Notes under the pieces: model-generated | What the model was told of the DNA's origin: nothing | Seen by the model: only the letters and a program-made list of their open reading frames with translations | Databases searched by the model: none | DNA from: Shewanella avicenniae | GTDB lineage: Bacteria > Pseudomonadota > Gammaproteobacteria > Enterobacterales > Shewanellaceae | Assembly: GCF_017354945.1 (NCBI RefSeq) | Contig: NZ_CP071503.1 | Span: forward strand, 1,612,001-1,676,000 | Direction: 5' to 3' | Length of the DNA: 64,000 nt | Translations under genes and position numbers: made by a program | Part shown: positions 55,312 through 63,954 of the stretch, piece by piece | Layout: every line of letters starts with the position of its first letter | Numbering within the stretch: the stretch's first letter is position 1

Positions 55312-55854
55312 CTATTTCGGGGATTGATCGACCCAAATAATCCCATTTGGGTCGACACCAAGCGCTACGGCTTTGGCCACGAGCTGCTGCTTAATCTCAT
55401 CACTGATTTGCGGTGTCCGCGCCAATATCCACATGTAATCGCTGTTTGGCCCCATCACCAAACTCACTTGATAAGGTTCATCTTGTTGTGGCGGATTAGG
55501 GATAATCTCGTGGATTTGGTAAGCGCCATAAAACGGCCAAAAAAAGGTCACGCGCAAACGGCCAGTGTTGTCTCCATCGGTAAAATAAGCTGTGCCATTG
55601 GCCGATTCCCATTTGTCTGATGCGGTGTCAAAACCTCGATTAATGACCTTAATGCTGTCGTCCTCACGGCTGTACTCGGCAGTAACATGGGTCATACCGC
55701 GTTCAAAAGAGTGGTCTAAGCGCGCGATTTCATACCATTTTCCTAAATATTGTGGCGGCGAAAAGGGCGATACTACCGCCACTTTTTTATCAAGACTGGT
55801 GCAGCCAGTAAGTACGCTCAACATCAATATCAACAGTATGCTGAATTTTTTCAT
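55312..55854 (-). CDS. blc: Outer-membrane lipocalin
   Basis: Lipobox LTGC and the lipocalin signature YLGKWYEIARLDHSFERGM mark a Blc-type lipoprotein that binds fatty acids or lysophospholipids. MWILARTPQ and VDQSPK near the end match bacterial lipocalins. I start at ATG 55854 with AGGGAA in front. It is 180 residues long. Blc genes often belong to envelope or singlet-oxygen stress regulons, consistent with the sigma/ChrR genes 2 kb away, though no exact TGATCC was found upstream. Confidence 0.93.
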   Translation of the reverse strand: MKKFSILLILMLSVLTGCTSLDKKVAVVSPFSPPQYLGKWYEIARLDHSFERGMTHVTAEYSREDDSIKVINRGFDTASDKWESANGTAYFTDGDNTGRLRVTFFWPFYGAYQIHEIIPNPPQQDEPYQVSLVMGPNSDYMWILARTPQISDEIKQQLVAKAVALGVDPNGIIWVDQSPK

Positions 55855-56047
55855 TTTTATTCCCTTTAAAATCTGCATTTTTGTTACGACAAACAGCGAT
55901 ACGAATCAGCGAAAAAAACTGATCAATCGTAATAAATTCGGTCAGTTAGTAATAAATTTGCATTCCCTCAATATGTAAACAAAGCTTTCACACTATAATG
56001 GTATCTAATTAGTCCCTCCAAAGTAGTAAAAAAGGCTCTGACACGTT

Positions 56048-56989
56048 ATGGCAAATTTATTGGAATCAGTTGATTTACGTACGCAATTAGTGGGCGAAAA
56101 CCGTCTAGAGCTACTGCTGTTTCGTATTAACTCGACTCAACTCTATGCCATCAACGTTTTTAAGGTAAAAGAGGTGGTGAAAGTGCCTCATTTATCTGCC
56201 ATGCCTGGGCGCCATCCCTGTATTTGTGGGGTTGCCAATATTCGTGGCACCTCAATTCCGGTGATTAATTTGCGTGGCGCAATTGGCTTCAGCCCAATGC
56301 AAGCAGATGAGCATAGCAACCTGATCATCACCGAGTATAACCGTTCAGTGCAGGGCTTTTTGGTGGGCAAAGTCGAGCATATCGTTAACATGACCTGGCA
56401 AGATATTCTGCCGCCGCCTAAAAATGCTGGCCGTAACCATTATTTGACCGCAATTACCCGCCTAGAAGTGCAAGGGCAAACTACCTTGGTATCCATTATC
56501 GACGTGGAAAAAGTTCTGGCAGAAATTATCGATTATGACATTGAGCTTTCTGATGATGTGCTTGACCAAAAGCTGGTGAAAGAGATGCCAGGCCGAAAGG
56601 TGTTGATCGCTGATGACTCACCCACCGCGCGCCGCCAAGTGAAAGATACATTGGGGCAACTTGGCATTGAAGTGATTGAAACCACCGATGGTGCCGAGGC
56701 GTTAGCGAAGCTCAAAGCCGTGGCTGACAGTGGTAGAAAAGTCACTGACGAATATTTGATGTTGATTACTGACGCCGAAATGCCGTCAATGGATGGCTAT
56801 CGTCTAACCTACGAAATCCGTAACGATGCGCGCATGTCCGACCTATTTATCACCCTGAACACATCGCTCAGTGGCAGCTTTAACCATGCAATGGTGGAGA
56901 AGGTGGGCTGCGATAAATTTATCTCGAAATTCCAACCCGATCTGCTGGTTGAAGCGGTGCAAGAGCGTTTACGTCAAATCGTCGATTAA
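56048..56989 (+). CDS. cheV: Chemotaxis coupling protein CheV
   Basis: An N-terminal CheW domain (about 15-160; LLLFRINSTQLYAINVFKVKEV, ICGVANIRGTSIPVINL) is joined to a C-terminal receiver domain (about 180-310) with VLIADDSPTARRQV, the phosphorylated Asp in LMLITDAEMPSMDGY and KFISKF. CheV couples receptors to CheA and is adjusted by phosphorylation. The length is 313. Its 3' end overlaps the convergent Cys-motif gene by 21 bases. Confidence 0.96.
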   Translation: MANLLESVDLRTQLVGENRLELLLFRINSTQLYAINVFKVKEVVKVPHLSAMPGRHPCICGVANIRGTSIPVINLRGAIGFSPMQADEHSNLIITEYNRSVQGFLVGKVEHIVNMTWQDILPPPKNAGRNHYLTAITRLEVQGQTTLVSIIDVEKVLAEIIDYDIELSDDVLDQKLVKEMPGRKVLIADDSPTARRQVKDTLGQLGIEVIETTDGAEALAKLKAVADSGRKVTDEYLMLITDAEMPSMDGYRLTYEIRNDARMSDLFITLNTSLSGSFNHAMVEKVGCDKFISKFQPDLLVEAVQERLRQIVD

Positions 56990-57601
56990 CTCTTGGATAA
57001 CGGCGCGTTTTACCTTGTCAGATGACACGATATGGATTCTGGCAAGGCGAACCGCATGACCAAATCGCACTTTGCCCACCACGGCAACTAGCCCACTCAA
57101 AAAATCTTTATCTAACGCCAAATTGCGACAATAGTGCTCAATCGCTGCAAATACTGAGTTGTATTGCACGCCATCAAATTCAAAGCGGGTATCGTTGATG
57201 GTGACGTCCAGTGTTACGCCGTCTACGCTCAGTTGCCAACCGGCAAAGTTGATGCGGTCACGGGCAACCTCATACATAAACCAAGCGCTTTGTTGGAAAC
57301 TCTGCAACGTCCGACAAGTAAAATCGGCTTCCTCTAACTCCTCTTTGGTCCAATTCAGGCCAATGGCGAGGTGCTTAGCATAGCGTTTCATCAAGGCATC
57401 TTTTACTGCAACGCGGCATTCAGCGTAGGAGGTCAGTAGCTGCTTTTTGGCGAGCTGTAAGCATTCTTTACAGCAGGGGATAGTGATGGTGCGGTAGTTC
57501 GCATGGCGATAGGGATAGTCCAGTAGCTGATTGCAGGGTTCGCCACAAAACCAACAGATATGGCGAAACTCAAACGGAATATCAATCAGCGCACCGGACA
57601 T
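56969..57601 (-). CDS. Hypothetical protein with zinc-ribbon-like Cys pairs
   Basis: A 210-residue protein starting with a likely zinc site: CWFC (residues 16-19) and CCKEC (44-48). The rest has no recognisable domain; it is partly helical (LMKRYAKHLAIGLNWTKEELEEADF) and ends in a short basic region. It lies 15 bases beyond the DUF2750 gene and probably shares its transcript. Confidence 0.78.
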   Translation of the reverse strand: MSGALIDIPFEFRHICWFCGEPCNQLLDYPYRHANYRTITIPCCKECLQLAKKQLLTSYAECRVAVKDALMKRYAKHLAIGLNWTKEELEEADFTCRTLQSFQQSAWFMYEVARDRINFAGWQLSVDGVTLDVTINDTRFEFDGVQYNSVFAAIEHYCRNLALDKDFLSGLVAVVGKVRFGHAVRLARIHIVSSDKVKRAVIQELIDDLT

Positions 57602-57616
57602 TAGAATTGCGCGAAA

Positions 57617-57976
57617 TTACTCAGCTTCTACGTCAGCTAAGGTTTTGGCAAATTCGATTGGCTCGAGTTCTTCGCAGTTTTCTTCACCTTGCCAATCGAT
57701 ACCGATGGTCACGCCATCTTCGTTCAGATCTTCTACCCAGTATTCAAGGAACTCGTCGATGCTGATTGGGCTTGGCGTAAACTCTTGCCATTCGCCGTTA
57801 CACTGGGCTTGGGCCATCTCTTGGGTTGACCACAGTGGCATCACATCAGTGTCTTCATACATGGTGGAGTCACACACAACCCAGCCATCACCAGACTCAT
57901 CTTGCAACGCCCATAATGTTTGCGTTTCTTCAATGTTTTTCAAGAAGCCGCTCAGCGCAGCAGATTGTTCACTCAT
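57617..57976 (-). CDS. DUF2750 family protein
   Basis: A strongly acidic 119-residue protein. FLKNIEETQTLWALQDESGDGWVV, LWSTQEMAQ and ISIDEFLEYWVEDLNEDGVTIGIDW match DUF2750, a cytoplasmic family of unknown function. It may be co-transcribed with the zinc-motif gene that follows. Confidence 0.88.
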   Translation of the reverse strand: MSEQSAALSGFLKNIEETQTLWALQDESGDGWVVCDSTMYEDTDVMPLWSTQEMAQAQCNGEWQEFTPSPISIDEFLEYWVEDLNEDGVTIGIDWQGEENCEELEPIEFAKTLADVEAE

Positions 57977-58171
57977 GGTTTAGATTCCTTAATAGCTAAT
58001 TGCGGTCATTATACGTTAAGCGGCCAGCTGACCAAGAAATAGTTGGTGAGAATTTCCATCTGCTCAAAAAAACACTGTTTGTTGAGCGAAAATCGAATTT
58101 GCGCTTAAAAAAATGCTGCTCAATGTTAGGATGAAGCCAAGATGACACTGAACTATGACAGGAGGCTGTCG

Positions 58172-59389
58172 GTGTTAAAAAAGATTTCTTGGGTAGTGGC
58201 CTTGTTGGCCAGTCCAGTATTGGCTGCATCAGGTGCAACTGACGTTGAACATGAGATCCAGCGAGTACAAAGCGATTTTCCGCAGTGTTTGCGCACGTTT
58301 GCTGAGCAAGCCAAAGCGCAAGGGGTGAATGACCAAACCCTGAAAACCCATCTGCAAAATTTGCAGGTAGTTACTCGGGTGATTGAGCTCGATCGTCGTC
58401 AGCCTGAATTTACCTCAACCTTTGCTGGCTACTTTGATCAACGGATCACCGACTGGCGGGTGAATAAAGGCCGCGAACTATTGGCACAACACCGTACCTT
58501 GTTAAATCAGCTCACCAAGCAATACGGCATCCCCGCACAATATCTATTGGCATTTTGGGGCATGGAAACCAACTACGGCGGCTATAAAGGCAAAATGCCG
58601 GTATTGGACTCTTTGGCTACCTTAGCCTGCGATCATCGCCGCAGTGAGTTTTTCACCAAAGAATTGATCACCGCACTGCAACTGAGCCAAAAATATGGAT
58701 TCTCTGCCGAGCAGATGCAAGGTTCGTGGGCGGGAGCCATGGGCCACACCCAATTTATGCCGAGTGCCTATGCCAGTTATGCAGTTGATGCTGATGGCGA
58801 TGGCAAAGCTGATCTGTGGAATAGTACCGAAGATGCATTAGCCTCTGCGGCAAACTTTCTGCAGCATCTAGGCTGGCAGCGTAATCTGCGTTGGGGCAGG
58901 GAAGTGAAACTGCCCAAAGGGTTTGATTTCAATCTGATTGGCGAGTCCAAACCTTTGGCTGACTGGCAACAGCTGGGCTTAACTGAAGCCAATGGTAAAA
59001 CCTTACCGGTAGCGGATGTCAGTGCGACCTTGGTCTTGCCAGCAGGCCACCAAGGCCCCGCATTTATTGGGTATGACAACTTTGAAGTGATCAAACGTTG
59101 GAACCGTTCTGATTTCTACGCTATCAGTGTGGGGCATTTGGCGGATCGCATCATCGGTGCAGGTAAGTTGGCGGTTGCGCCACCACAGCAACAACGCCGC
59201 AGTCGTGATGAGATTAAACTGCTTCAGCAGAAACTCAATGAACTCGGGTTTGATGCTGGCAAACCGGACGGCATTTTGGGCAGCAACTCGCGCAAAAGCT
59301 TACGCGCATTTCAAGCGAGTAAAGGCCTCATTCCAGATGGCTTCCCGGATGACGCGACCTTCAATGCACTCGGCATTTTGGGTTCTTGA
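58172..59389 (+). CDS. Lytic murein transglycosylase (MltB family) with peptidoglycan-binding domain
   Basis: It cleaves peptidoglycan to 1,6-anhydromuropeptides in the periplasm. A signal peptide (ending VLAAS) precedes an SLT_2 domain with the catalytic Glu in FWGMETNYGGYKG and the signature GSWAGAMGHTQFMPSAY, DGDGKADLWNSTEDALASAA. Residues about 345-400 form a PG_binding_1 repeat (LLQQKLNELGFDAGKPDG). I chose GTG 58172, since AGGAGG lies six bases before it; ATG 58142 is unsupported. The length is 405 residues. Confidence 0.94.
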   Translation: MLKKISWVVALLASPVLAASGATDVEHEIQRVQSDFPQCLRTFAEQAKAQGVNDQTLKTHLQNLQVVTRVIELDRRQPEFTSTFAGYFDQRITDWRVNKGRELLAQHRTLLNQLTKQYGIPAQYLLAFWGMETNYGGYKGKMPVLDSLATLACDHRRSEFFTKELITALQLSQKYGFSAEQMQGSWAGAMGHTQFMPSAYASYAVDADGDGKADLWNSTEDALASAANFLQHLGWQRNLRWGREVKLPKGFDFNLIGESKPLADWQQLGLTEANGKTLPVADVSATLVLPAGHQGPAFIGYDNFEVIKRWNRSDFYAISVGHLADRIIGAGKLAVAPPQQQRRSRDEIKLLQQKLNELGFDAGKPDGILGSNSRKSLRAFQASKGLIPDGFPDDATFNALGILGS

Positions 59390-59405
59390 TAATCAAAATG
59401 ATTGA

Positions 59406-59650
59406 GGGAAGGTAAGAATACGCCTCCATCGGCTCTGGATTTGTAAGCAATTGTGGTTGTTAGGCATTATCAGCGGATATTCCCGCTAATGAAAACGAAT
59501 CAGCTTACAAATCCCCGCTGGGCTTGGTATACAGTGTCATCTGCGGCGTTGCAGTTTTTGCGAAGGAATCATCATTCGCGGCAAACCGCGCCTTGCATCT
59601 AAAACTGTTTACCTGTGCAGAGCACGCATGGCACGTATTCCCACCTTCCC
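59406..59650. repeat. Nested inverted repeats in the transglycosylase-WYL gap
   Basis: Outer arms GGGAAGGTAAGAATACG (59406-59422) and CGTATTCCCACCTTCCC (59634-59650) pair at 15 of 17 positions. Inside, GGATTTGTAAGC (59437-59448) pairs perfectly with 59503-59514, and small stems AGCGG/CCGCT and CGCGG/CCGCG are nested. The 245-base whole could fold into one compact structure. No reading frame occupies it. It may be a structured RNA, a non-autonomous mobile element or both. Confidence 0.6.
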
Positions 59651-59709
59651 TAGTTAGCGGGCTTTGGGGTAAAGTTGCTTTATTGTTAACACCTTAGGAA
59701 AGCCCGTTA

Positions 59710-60582
59710 ATGTCTCGTCTGGATGAAATCAATCACGCTCAGAAACAACGCCTCGCTTTTATCGACTTCTGCCTGCAGTATTTTGGGCAGATTAGCCGCC
59801 AAGATCTGATCACGAAATTTGCCACTGGCCTTGCTGCCGCCACTCGCGATCTCGCTTTGTACCGTGAACTGGCACCAGACAACCTGAAGCTGGTGCATCC
59901 GACACGCCACTATCAACGTCAACCGCAGTTTAAAGCGCTATTTGAGCATGACCCGCAGGCAATTTTGACTGGGCTTGCCCGTGGCTTTGGTGATGGTTTA
60001 TCGCAGCCGTTGGTGCCAAGTCGTGTTTGTATTGATGCGCAGCAGTTGATTCATCCCAAACCCGATGTCATTGCCGCGGTGATGCGCGCCATTCAGCAAG
60101 GCGTGGCGTTGCAGGTGAGTTATGTGTCGACCTCATCTGGCGAAAGCGTGCGTGAAATTGTGCCCCATAGCTTGATTAACAACGGCCAACGTTGGCACGT
60201 GCGCGCCTACGACCGTACCCATAAACTGTTTACCGATTTTGTGGTCACGCGGATTAAACAAGTGCGTAACGAACTCGCCACGGTGGCGGTGCATGAGCAA
60301 CCCGCGGCTGATAGCGCGTGGTTAACGCCGTTAGAGTTGGTGTTAATTCCCCATCCGAGCTTACGCCATCCTGAAGCAATTGCACTTGATTATGGCATGC
60401 AGCAGGGTGAGTTGAAGCTGCATTCAAACGCAGCGCTGGCGGCTTATTTGCTGCGCAGTTGGAGCGTGGATTGCTCGGCTGAGCATAAAATTAGCTCCGG
60501 CGTATGCCAATTAGCGCTGAAAAATACTGAGATACTGACCAAGCTGGAACACTTGTCGATTGTGCCCGGCGCAAATAGCTAA
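59710..60582 (+). CDS. WYL-domain transcriptional regulator, BrxR/CapW-like
   Basis: An N-terminal winged helix (RLAFIDFCLQYFGQISRQDLITKF..., then AATRDLALYRELAPDNL) is followed by a WYL domain (about 130-200; QVSYVSTSSGESVREIVPHSLINNGQRWHVRAYD) and a C-terminal WCX-like extension. The order and the 290-residue length match BrxR/CapW repressors, known from phage-defence loci, but here no defence gene is adjacent. The nearest candidate target is its own promoter in the structured gap upstream. Confidence 0.87.
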   Translation: MSRLDEINHAQKQRLAFIDFCLQYFGQISRQDLITKFATGLAAATRDLALYRELAPDNLKLVHPTRHYQRQPQFKALFEHDPQAILTGLARGFGDGLSQPLVPSRVCIDAQQLIHPKPDVIAAVMRAIQQGVALQVSYVSTSSGESVREIVPHSLINNGQRWHVRAYDRTHKLFTDFVVTRIKQVRNELATVAVHEQPAADSAWLTPLELVLIPHPSLRHPEAIALDYGMQQGELKLHSNAALAAYLLRSWSVDCSAEHKISSGVCQLALKNTEILTKLEHLSIVPGANS

Positions 60583-60656
60583 TTAAATTGGCAGCGTTCA
60601 GCGGCTTTTGTTAAGCTGCGGCCACTTTAACGAATCGCGGTGTTTGAGGAAGCGTC

Positions 60657-61139
60657 ATGACAATCGCAAAAGATAAAATTGTGCAATTAAATTACACCCT
60701 GCGTGATGAGCAAGGTGAAGTGCTAGAAAGCAACGAAGGTCAAACCCCAATCGCCTATCTGCATGGCCACAACAATATGATGGTCGGCATTGAAAAAGCG
60801 CTGGAAGGCAAGGCCGAAGGTGATAGCTTTACTGTGACTCTGCCTGCGGCAGAAACCTATGGCGAACGTTCGGCAGATGCTGAGCAACGTGTTTCTGTTA
60901 AACATCTGCAAGGCGCTAAAGTCTGGAAGCCAGGCATGATGGCGGTGGTGAATACTGATCAAGGCCAACGCCAAGTGACAGTATTGAAAGTGGGTAAATT
61001 TATGGCCACTGTTGATACCAACCATCCACTCGCAGGGCGTGAGTTGACGTTCGATCTCACCGTTGCCGGTGTGCGTGATGCCACAGCAGAAGAGTTATCA
61101 CATGGTCACGCTCATGGCGATGGTGGTCATCACCATTAA
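60657..61139 (+). CDS. SlyD-like FKBP-type peptidyl-prolyl isomerase
   Basis: A 160-residue SlyD-type FKBP: IVQLNYTLRDEQGEVLESN, AYLHGHNNMMVGIEKALEGKAEGDSF and PAAETYGER, then an inserted flap domain. It ends HGHAHGDGGHHH, a short metal-binding His tail. SlyD helps protein folding and supplies nickel to hydrogenase maturation in E. coli; this fits the nickel importer elsewhere in the window, but the link is inference. A terminator follows. Confidence 0.93.
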   Translation: MTIAKDKIVQLNYTLRDEQGEVLESNEGQTPIAYLHGHNNMMVGIEKALEGKAEGDSFTVTLPAAETYGERSADAEQRVSVKHLQGAKVWKPGMMAVVNTDQGQRQVTVLKVGKFMATVDTNHPLAGRELTFDLTVAGVRDATAEELSHGHAHGDGGHHH

Positions 61140-61185
61140 GCCGTGTTGACTAAGCCATATTGAGCTTTAGTCAATCGTTGCGTTT

Positions 61186-61212
61186 AAAGCCCGTCAATAC
61201 GGGCTTTTTTGA
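61186..61212 (+). terminator. Terminator after the SlyD-like gene
   Basis: AAAGCCCGT and ACGGGCTTT pair around CAAT, followed by further T. Confidence 0.9.
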
Positions 61213-61269
61213 TGATTTTGTTGATATCTTTGTTGCTAACCGCTTAAGCAATAACGATGGAATAGCTGC

Positions 61270-61503
61270 ATGCTGATGACATTAGCTCACGCCAAATTAA
61301 TCTTGTCGCCAATGGAATTACAAGTGCGCCTGCAACCGGCGGGCACAGTGCTGACGGTATTGGCCGAAGACTTACGCTTAATTGCATCAGCCAATTTGCT
61401 GGTGGCCAATGTGGGGGCGGTGAGTTGGCAGATGCCACTTGAAAACGCTGAGCAACTGCAGCAGATTGCCGACTTCTATGGCATTGCTGCAGAAACTCGC
61501 TGA
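61270..61503 (+). CDS. Small hypothetical protein
   Basis: A 77-residue protein with alternating hydrophobic strands (LILSPMELQVRLQPAGTVLTVLAEDLRLIASANLLVANVG). No family is recognised and no strong ribosome site precedes the ATG. Codon use resembles the neighbours, which favours a real gene. It converges closely with the glutathionyl-hydroquinone reductase gene. Confidence 0.55.
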   Translation: MLMTLAHAKLILSPMELQVRLQPAGTVLTVLAEDLRLIASANLLVANVGAVSWQMPLENAEQLQQIADFYGIAAETR

Positions 61504-61509
61504 TAACGC

Positions 61510-62517
61510 TTAGCCAAGCAGCGCGCGATGGTGCGGCGCAGTAAAATCCAATGCCGGCCCCTTCGGCACAATTCGGGTGGGGTTAATGCTGTCGTGGCTG
61601 TAGTAATAATGCTGCTTGATGTGCTCAATATTCACGGTGTCTGCAATGCCCCGCTGTTGATACAGATCGCGTACATAAGCCGATAACGCGGGGTAATCCG
61701 CAATGCGGCGCAGGTTAGTTTTAAAGTGGCCAACATACACGGCATCAAACCGGATTAAGGTAGTAAATAGGCGCCAATCGGCCTCTGTGAGCTGGCCTTT
61801 CACCAGATAGCGCTGTTGGCTTAAATGCTGCTCTAATTTGTCCAGCGTAGTAAAAATATCATCAAACGCTTGCTCATAGGCATCGCTATGGGTGGCAAAG
61901 CCCGCACGATAAACACCATTATTGATGTTGGGGTAAATCAGTGTGTTCCACTCATCAATCTCGGCGCGCAGCGCTGCTGGATAGTAGTCAGTGCTGTTAC
62001 CAGTCAGTTGGTTAAACGCCGAATTAAACATGCGAATAATATCGGCAGATTCATTGCTCACAATGGTATTTTGCTGAGTGTCCCACAACACTGGCACTGT
62101 AACGCGACCGCTGTAATCAGCGTCAGCTTCAAGATAGAGCTGGTATAAAAAATCTTTATCAAACAGTGGATCAGCTTGCGCTCCGGCAATATGGTGGGCA
62201 TTGGCAGATTGGCCTTGTCCGGCAAATTCCCAGCCGTTTTCGAGCATATGCGGCTCAACGACCGTTACTGGGATCAACTGTTGTAAGCCTTTTAACTCGC
62301 GAAAGATGAGCGTGCGATGAGCCCAAGGGCAGGCTAACGAAACATAGAGATGATAACGGTCCGCTTCCGCTTTAAAGCCAGCTTTACCCGTTGGGCCAGC
62401 GCTGCCATCAGCGGTCACCCAGTTTCTGAATTGGGCATTTTCTCTAACAAACTTGCCATCGGTTTTCTCGGTGTCATACCACTGATCAACCCATTTGCCT
62501 GATTGTAGTAATCCCAT
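61510..62517 (-). CDS. yqjG: Glutathionyl-hydroquinone reductase
   Basis: A Xi-class glutathione transferase that reduces glutathionyl-hydroquinones. The active-site Cys lies in LACPWAHRTLIFRELKGL near residue 63; the opening WVDQWYDTEKTDGKFVRENAQFRNW and the C-terminal region with TLIRFDAVYVGHFKTN are family features. The 335-residue length fits (E. coli YqjG 328). It is a single-gene unit. Confidence 0.95.
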   Translation of the reverse strand: MGLLQSGKWVDQWYDTEKTDGKFVRENAQFRNWVTADGSAGPTGKAGFKAEADRYHLYVSLACPWAHRTLIFRELKGLQQLIPVTVVEPHMLENGWEFAGQGQSANAHHIAGAQADPLFDKDFLYQLYLEADADYSGRVTVPVLWDTQQNTIVSNESADIIRMFNSAFNQLTGNSTDYYPAALRAEIDEWNTLIYPNINNGVYRAGFATHSDAYEQAFDDIFTTLDKLEQHLSQQRYLVKGQLTEADWRLFTTLIRFDAVYVGHFKTNLRRIADYPALSAYVRDLYQQRGIADTVNIEHIKQHYYYSHDSINPTRIVPKGPALDFTAPHHRALLG

Positions 62518-62648
62518 AACGTCACCTCATTATTTCTGCATGGCGCTCAGTGTATAAACGATTTATGCAAACAAAAAGGCGCAAATTTGGGTGGTTAAAT
62601 CCTACTTTTTAGAACATAGCTGCTGGGTAGGCGAGGGAATGGCCATGA

Positions 62649-63047
62649 TTATTCATAATCTTTGTGTTGTGGCAGGTTATCAGTGATCTCAAACCACGGC
62701 GCTTTACTGCCAACAAACACATGGCGTTCTGCGCTGATTTTGGGGTCGCTATCGAGCGTTCCTAACGGAAAGCCAAACACCGCAGGATTAGCATCAAATT
62801 TGGTATAGATGCTAGAACCACATGTGCGACAAAATCCTTTGTGCTCACCGGGCGAAGATTCGTAAAAAGTTAAAAGTGCCTCGCCTTTGACTGTGAGCCA
62901 ATCGGCTGATTGTACTGTGGCACGGGTGCGAAATGCCGCGGCATGCAGTTTACGGCACATTGAGCAGTGACAGTTCAAAACATCTGTCAGTGGGCCGTTA
63001 ATCTCGTATTGAATCCCGCCGCAAAGGCAACTTCCAGTGTGCTTCAT
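62649..63047 (-). CDS. GFA family (glutathione-dependent formaldehyde-activating enzyme-like) protein
   Basis: The zinc ligands of the GFA/CENP-V fold are present: GSCLCGGIQYE (CxC), NCHCSMCRKLH (CxCxxC) and FCRTCGSSIY (CxxC). Most members are not formaldehyde enzymes and have no known substrate. It is 132 residues long. The ATG follows CAGGAGATGCCAA, with GGAG in place. Confidence 0.93.
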   Translation of the reverse strand: MKHTGSCLCGGIQYEINGPLTDVLNCHCSMCRKLHAAAFRTRATVQSADWLTVKGEALLTFYESSPGEHKGFCRTCGSSIYTKFDANPAVFGFPLGTLDSDPKISAERHVFVGSKAPWFEITDNLPQHKDYE

Positions 63048-63183
63048 TTGGCATCTCCTGAGTTAAGAGATTCCAAATTACTACATTAGCAAGGCGTTGA
63101 ATATTGGCTGAGGGTCTTATGTTGATTTGATAACCAGTTGAATGCTGACGAGTTCGTTTGCCAATGTGTGAGGTCTTCACCGC

Positions 63184-63628
63184 TTGGATTTAGTTTTTCG
63201 CCCGGTTTTGCAATCTCAATTGCAATCGATAGGGCAGTTGATAGTGCGTGCACCTATTAATTCATGTTACATGCAGTTCAAATTCAATTGGAGCCATTGT
63301 CGAATACGAATGTGCTATTGGCGTCAGTGGAGAAAACCACGGACTAAGGTGCAGAATCTACTTAAACGAGGTGTCAGGATCCAAGCCACCGTTGCTTGTG
63401 GGATCACAAGTAAAGCCCTTGGCGTAGCTCGAAAACTCCAGGCATACAGCAAGCGCTGAGTAACGAATATCTGATGAACGCAGGATTGTATTCACTAAGA
63501 GAGGGATGGATTTCTGTTCATTATCCTAGCCAAATAACAGGTTAGGTGTTCTAGATGAACCGCCCTGTGCGGAGCCGCATGCAGGGTGGTGTGGGGGTTG
63601 GAGGCTAGGTACCTCCGGCTACCCGATT
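63184..63628 (+). mobile_element. Group II intron, 5'-truncated remnant
   Basis: The remnant consists of the C-terminal end of an intron reverse transcriptase/maturase followed by intron RNA domains V (63557-63592) and VI (63593-63628). Domain V keeps GAACCGCCCTGTGCGGAGCC and its pairing partner ending GGTGGTGT; domain VI has GGAGG and CCTCC arms and ends CTACCCGAT. The 5' intron domains and most of the protein are missing; the left limit is uncertain. It lies antisense to the adjacent cassette gene, the orientation known for intron insertions into attC. Confidence 0.8.
63267..63546 (+). pseudogene. Group II intron reverse transcriptase/maturase C-terminus, frameshifted
   Basis: Frame 1 reads RIRMCYWRQWRKPRTKVQNLL and GITSKA, then leaves the family pattern. 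The next frame continues as WRSSKTPGIQQALSNEYL and LREGWISVHYPS, the normal C-terminal end of such proteins. One missing base in the CCTTGG region (about 63415-63421) explains the break. Only the last part of the protein remains, so it cannot be active. Confidence 0.8.
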
Positions 63629-63854
63629 AAATGACTGGTACATATCTAAGCCAGACCAGTAAACCTATAAACAAGTTTAAGATACCTAAAACACGGATAT
63701 AATTGAGATGCACCGCATCTTCCAGATTCAAAACTTCACCCGATAATAGCTTCGAGCAAAAATTTACCATCCAGACAATTAGCTTGCGAGCTAGCTTTGG
63801 GAAAAGTAGAAGAAACAATCCCCCAACAACCAAATTAATTAGCATAGTAAGCAT
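63627..63854 (-). CDS. Small two-span membrane protein, likely integron cassette gene
   Basis: A 75-residue protein with two hydrophobic segments (about 3-18 and 56-72) and a charged middle (RKLIVWMVNFCSKLLSGEVLNLEDAVH). I know no family. Its start lies 16 bases from the attC at 63870-63953 and its TAA stop coincides with the intron border, the compact layout of an integron cassette. Confidence 0.6.
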   Translation of the reverse strand: MLTMLINLVVGGLFLLLFPKLARKLIVWMVNFCSKLLSGEVLNLEDAVHLNYIRVLGILNLFIGLLVWLRYVPVI

Positions 63855-63869
63855 GATTCACTCAAAGTC

Positions 63870-63953
63870 ATATAACGCCGCCAGCACGCGCGGCTTTGTA
63901 GTGAAGGCAAAGCCGCAACGGAAAAGCCGTCGTTGTGCCTAGCCTTGTTAAGT
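63870..63953 (-). repeat. Integron attC recombination site
   Basis: Read on the minus strand, 84 bases run from ACTTAAC (RYYYAAC consensus) to GTTATAT. The strand folds with TAAC against GTTA, an unpaired spacer AAG facing GGC, then GCTAG(G)CAC against GTGCTGGC with one extrahelical G, and a variable terminal stem. These are the defining parts of an attC. It belongs to the cassette whose gene ends at 63955. Confidence 0.75.
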
Positions 63954-63954
63954 T

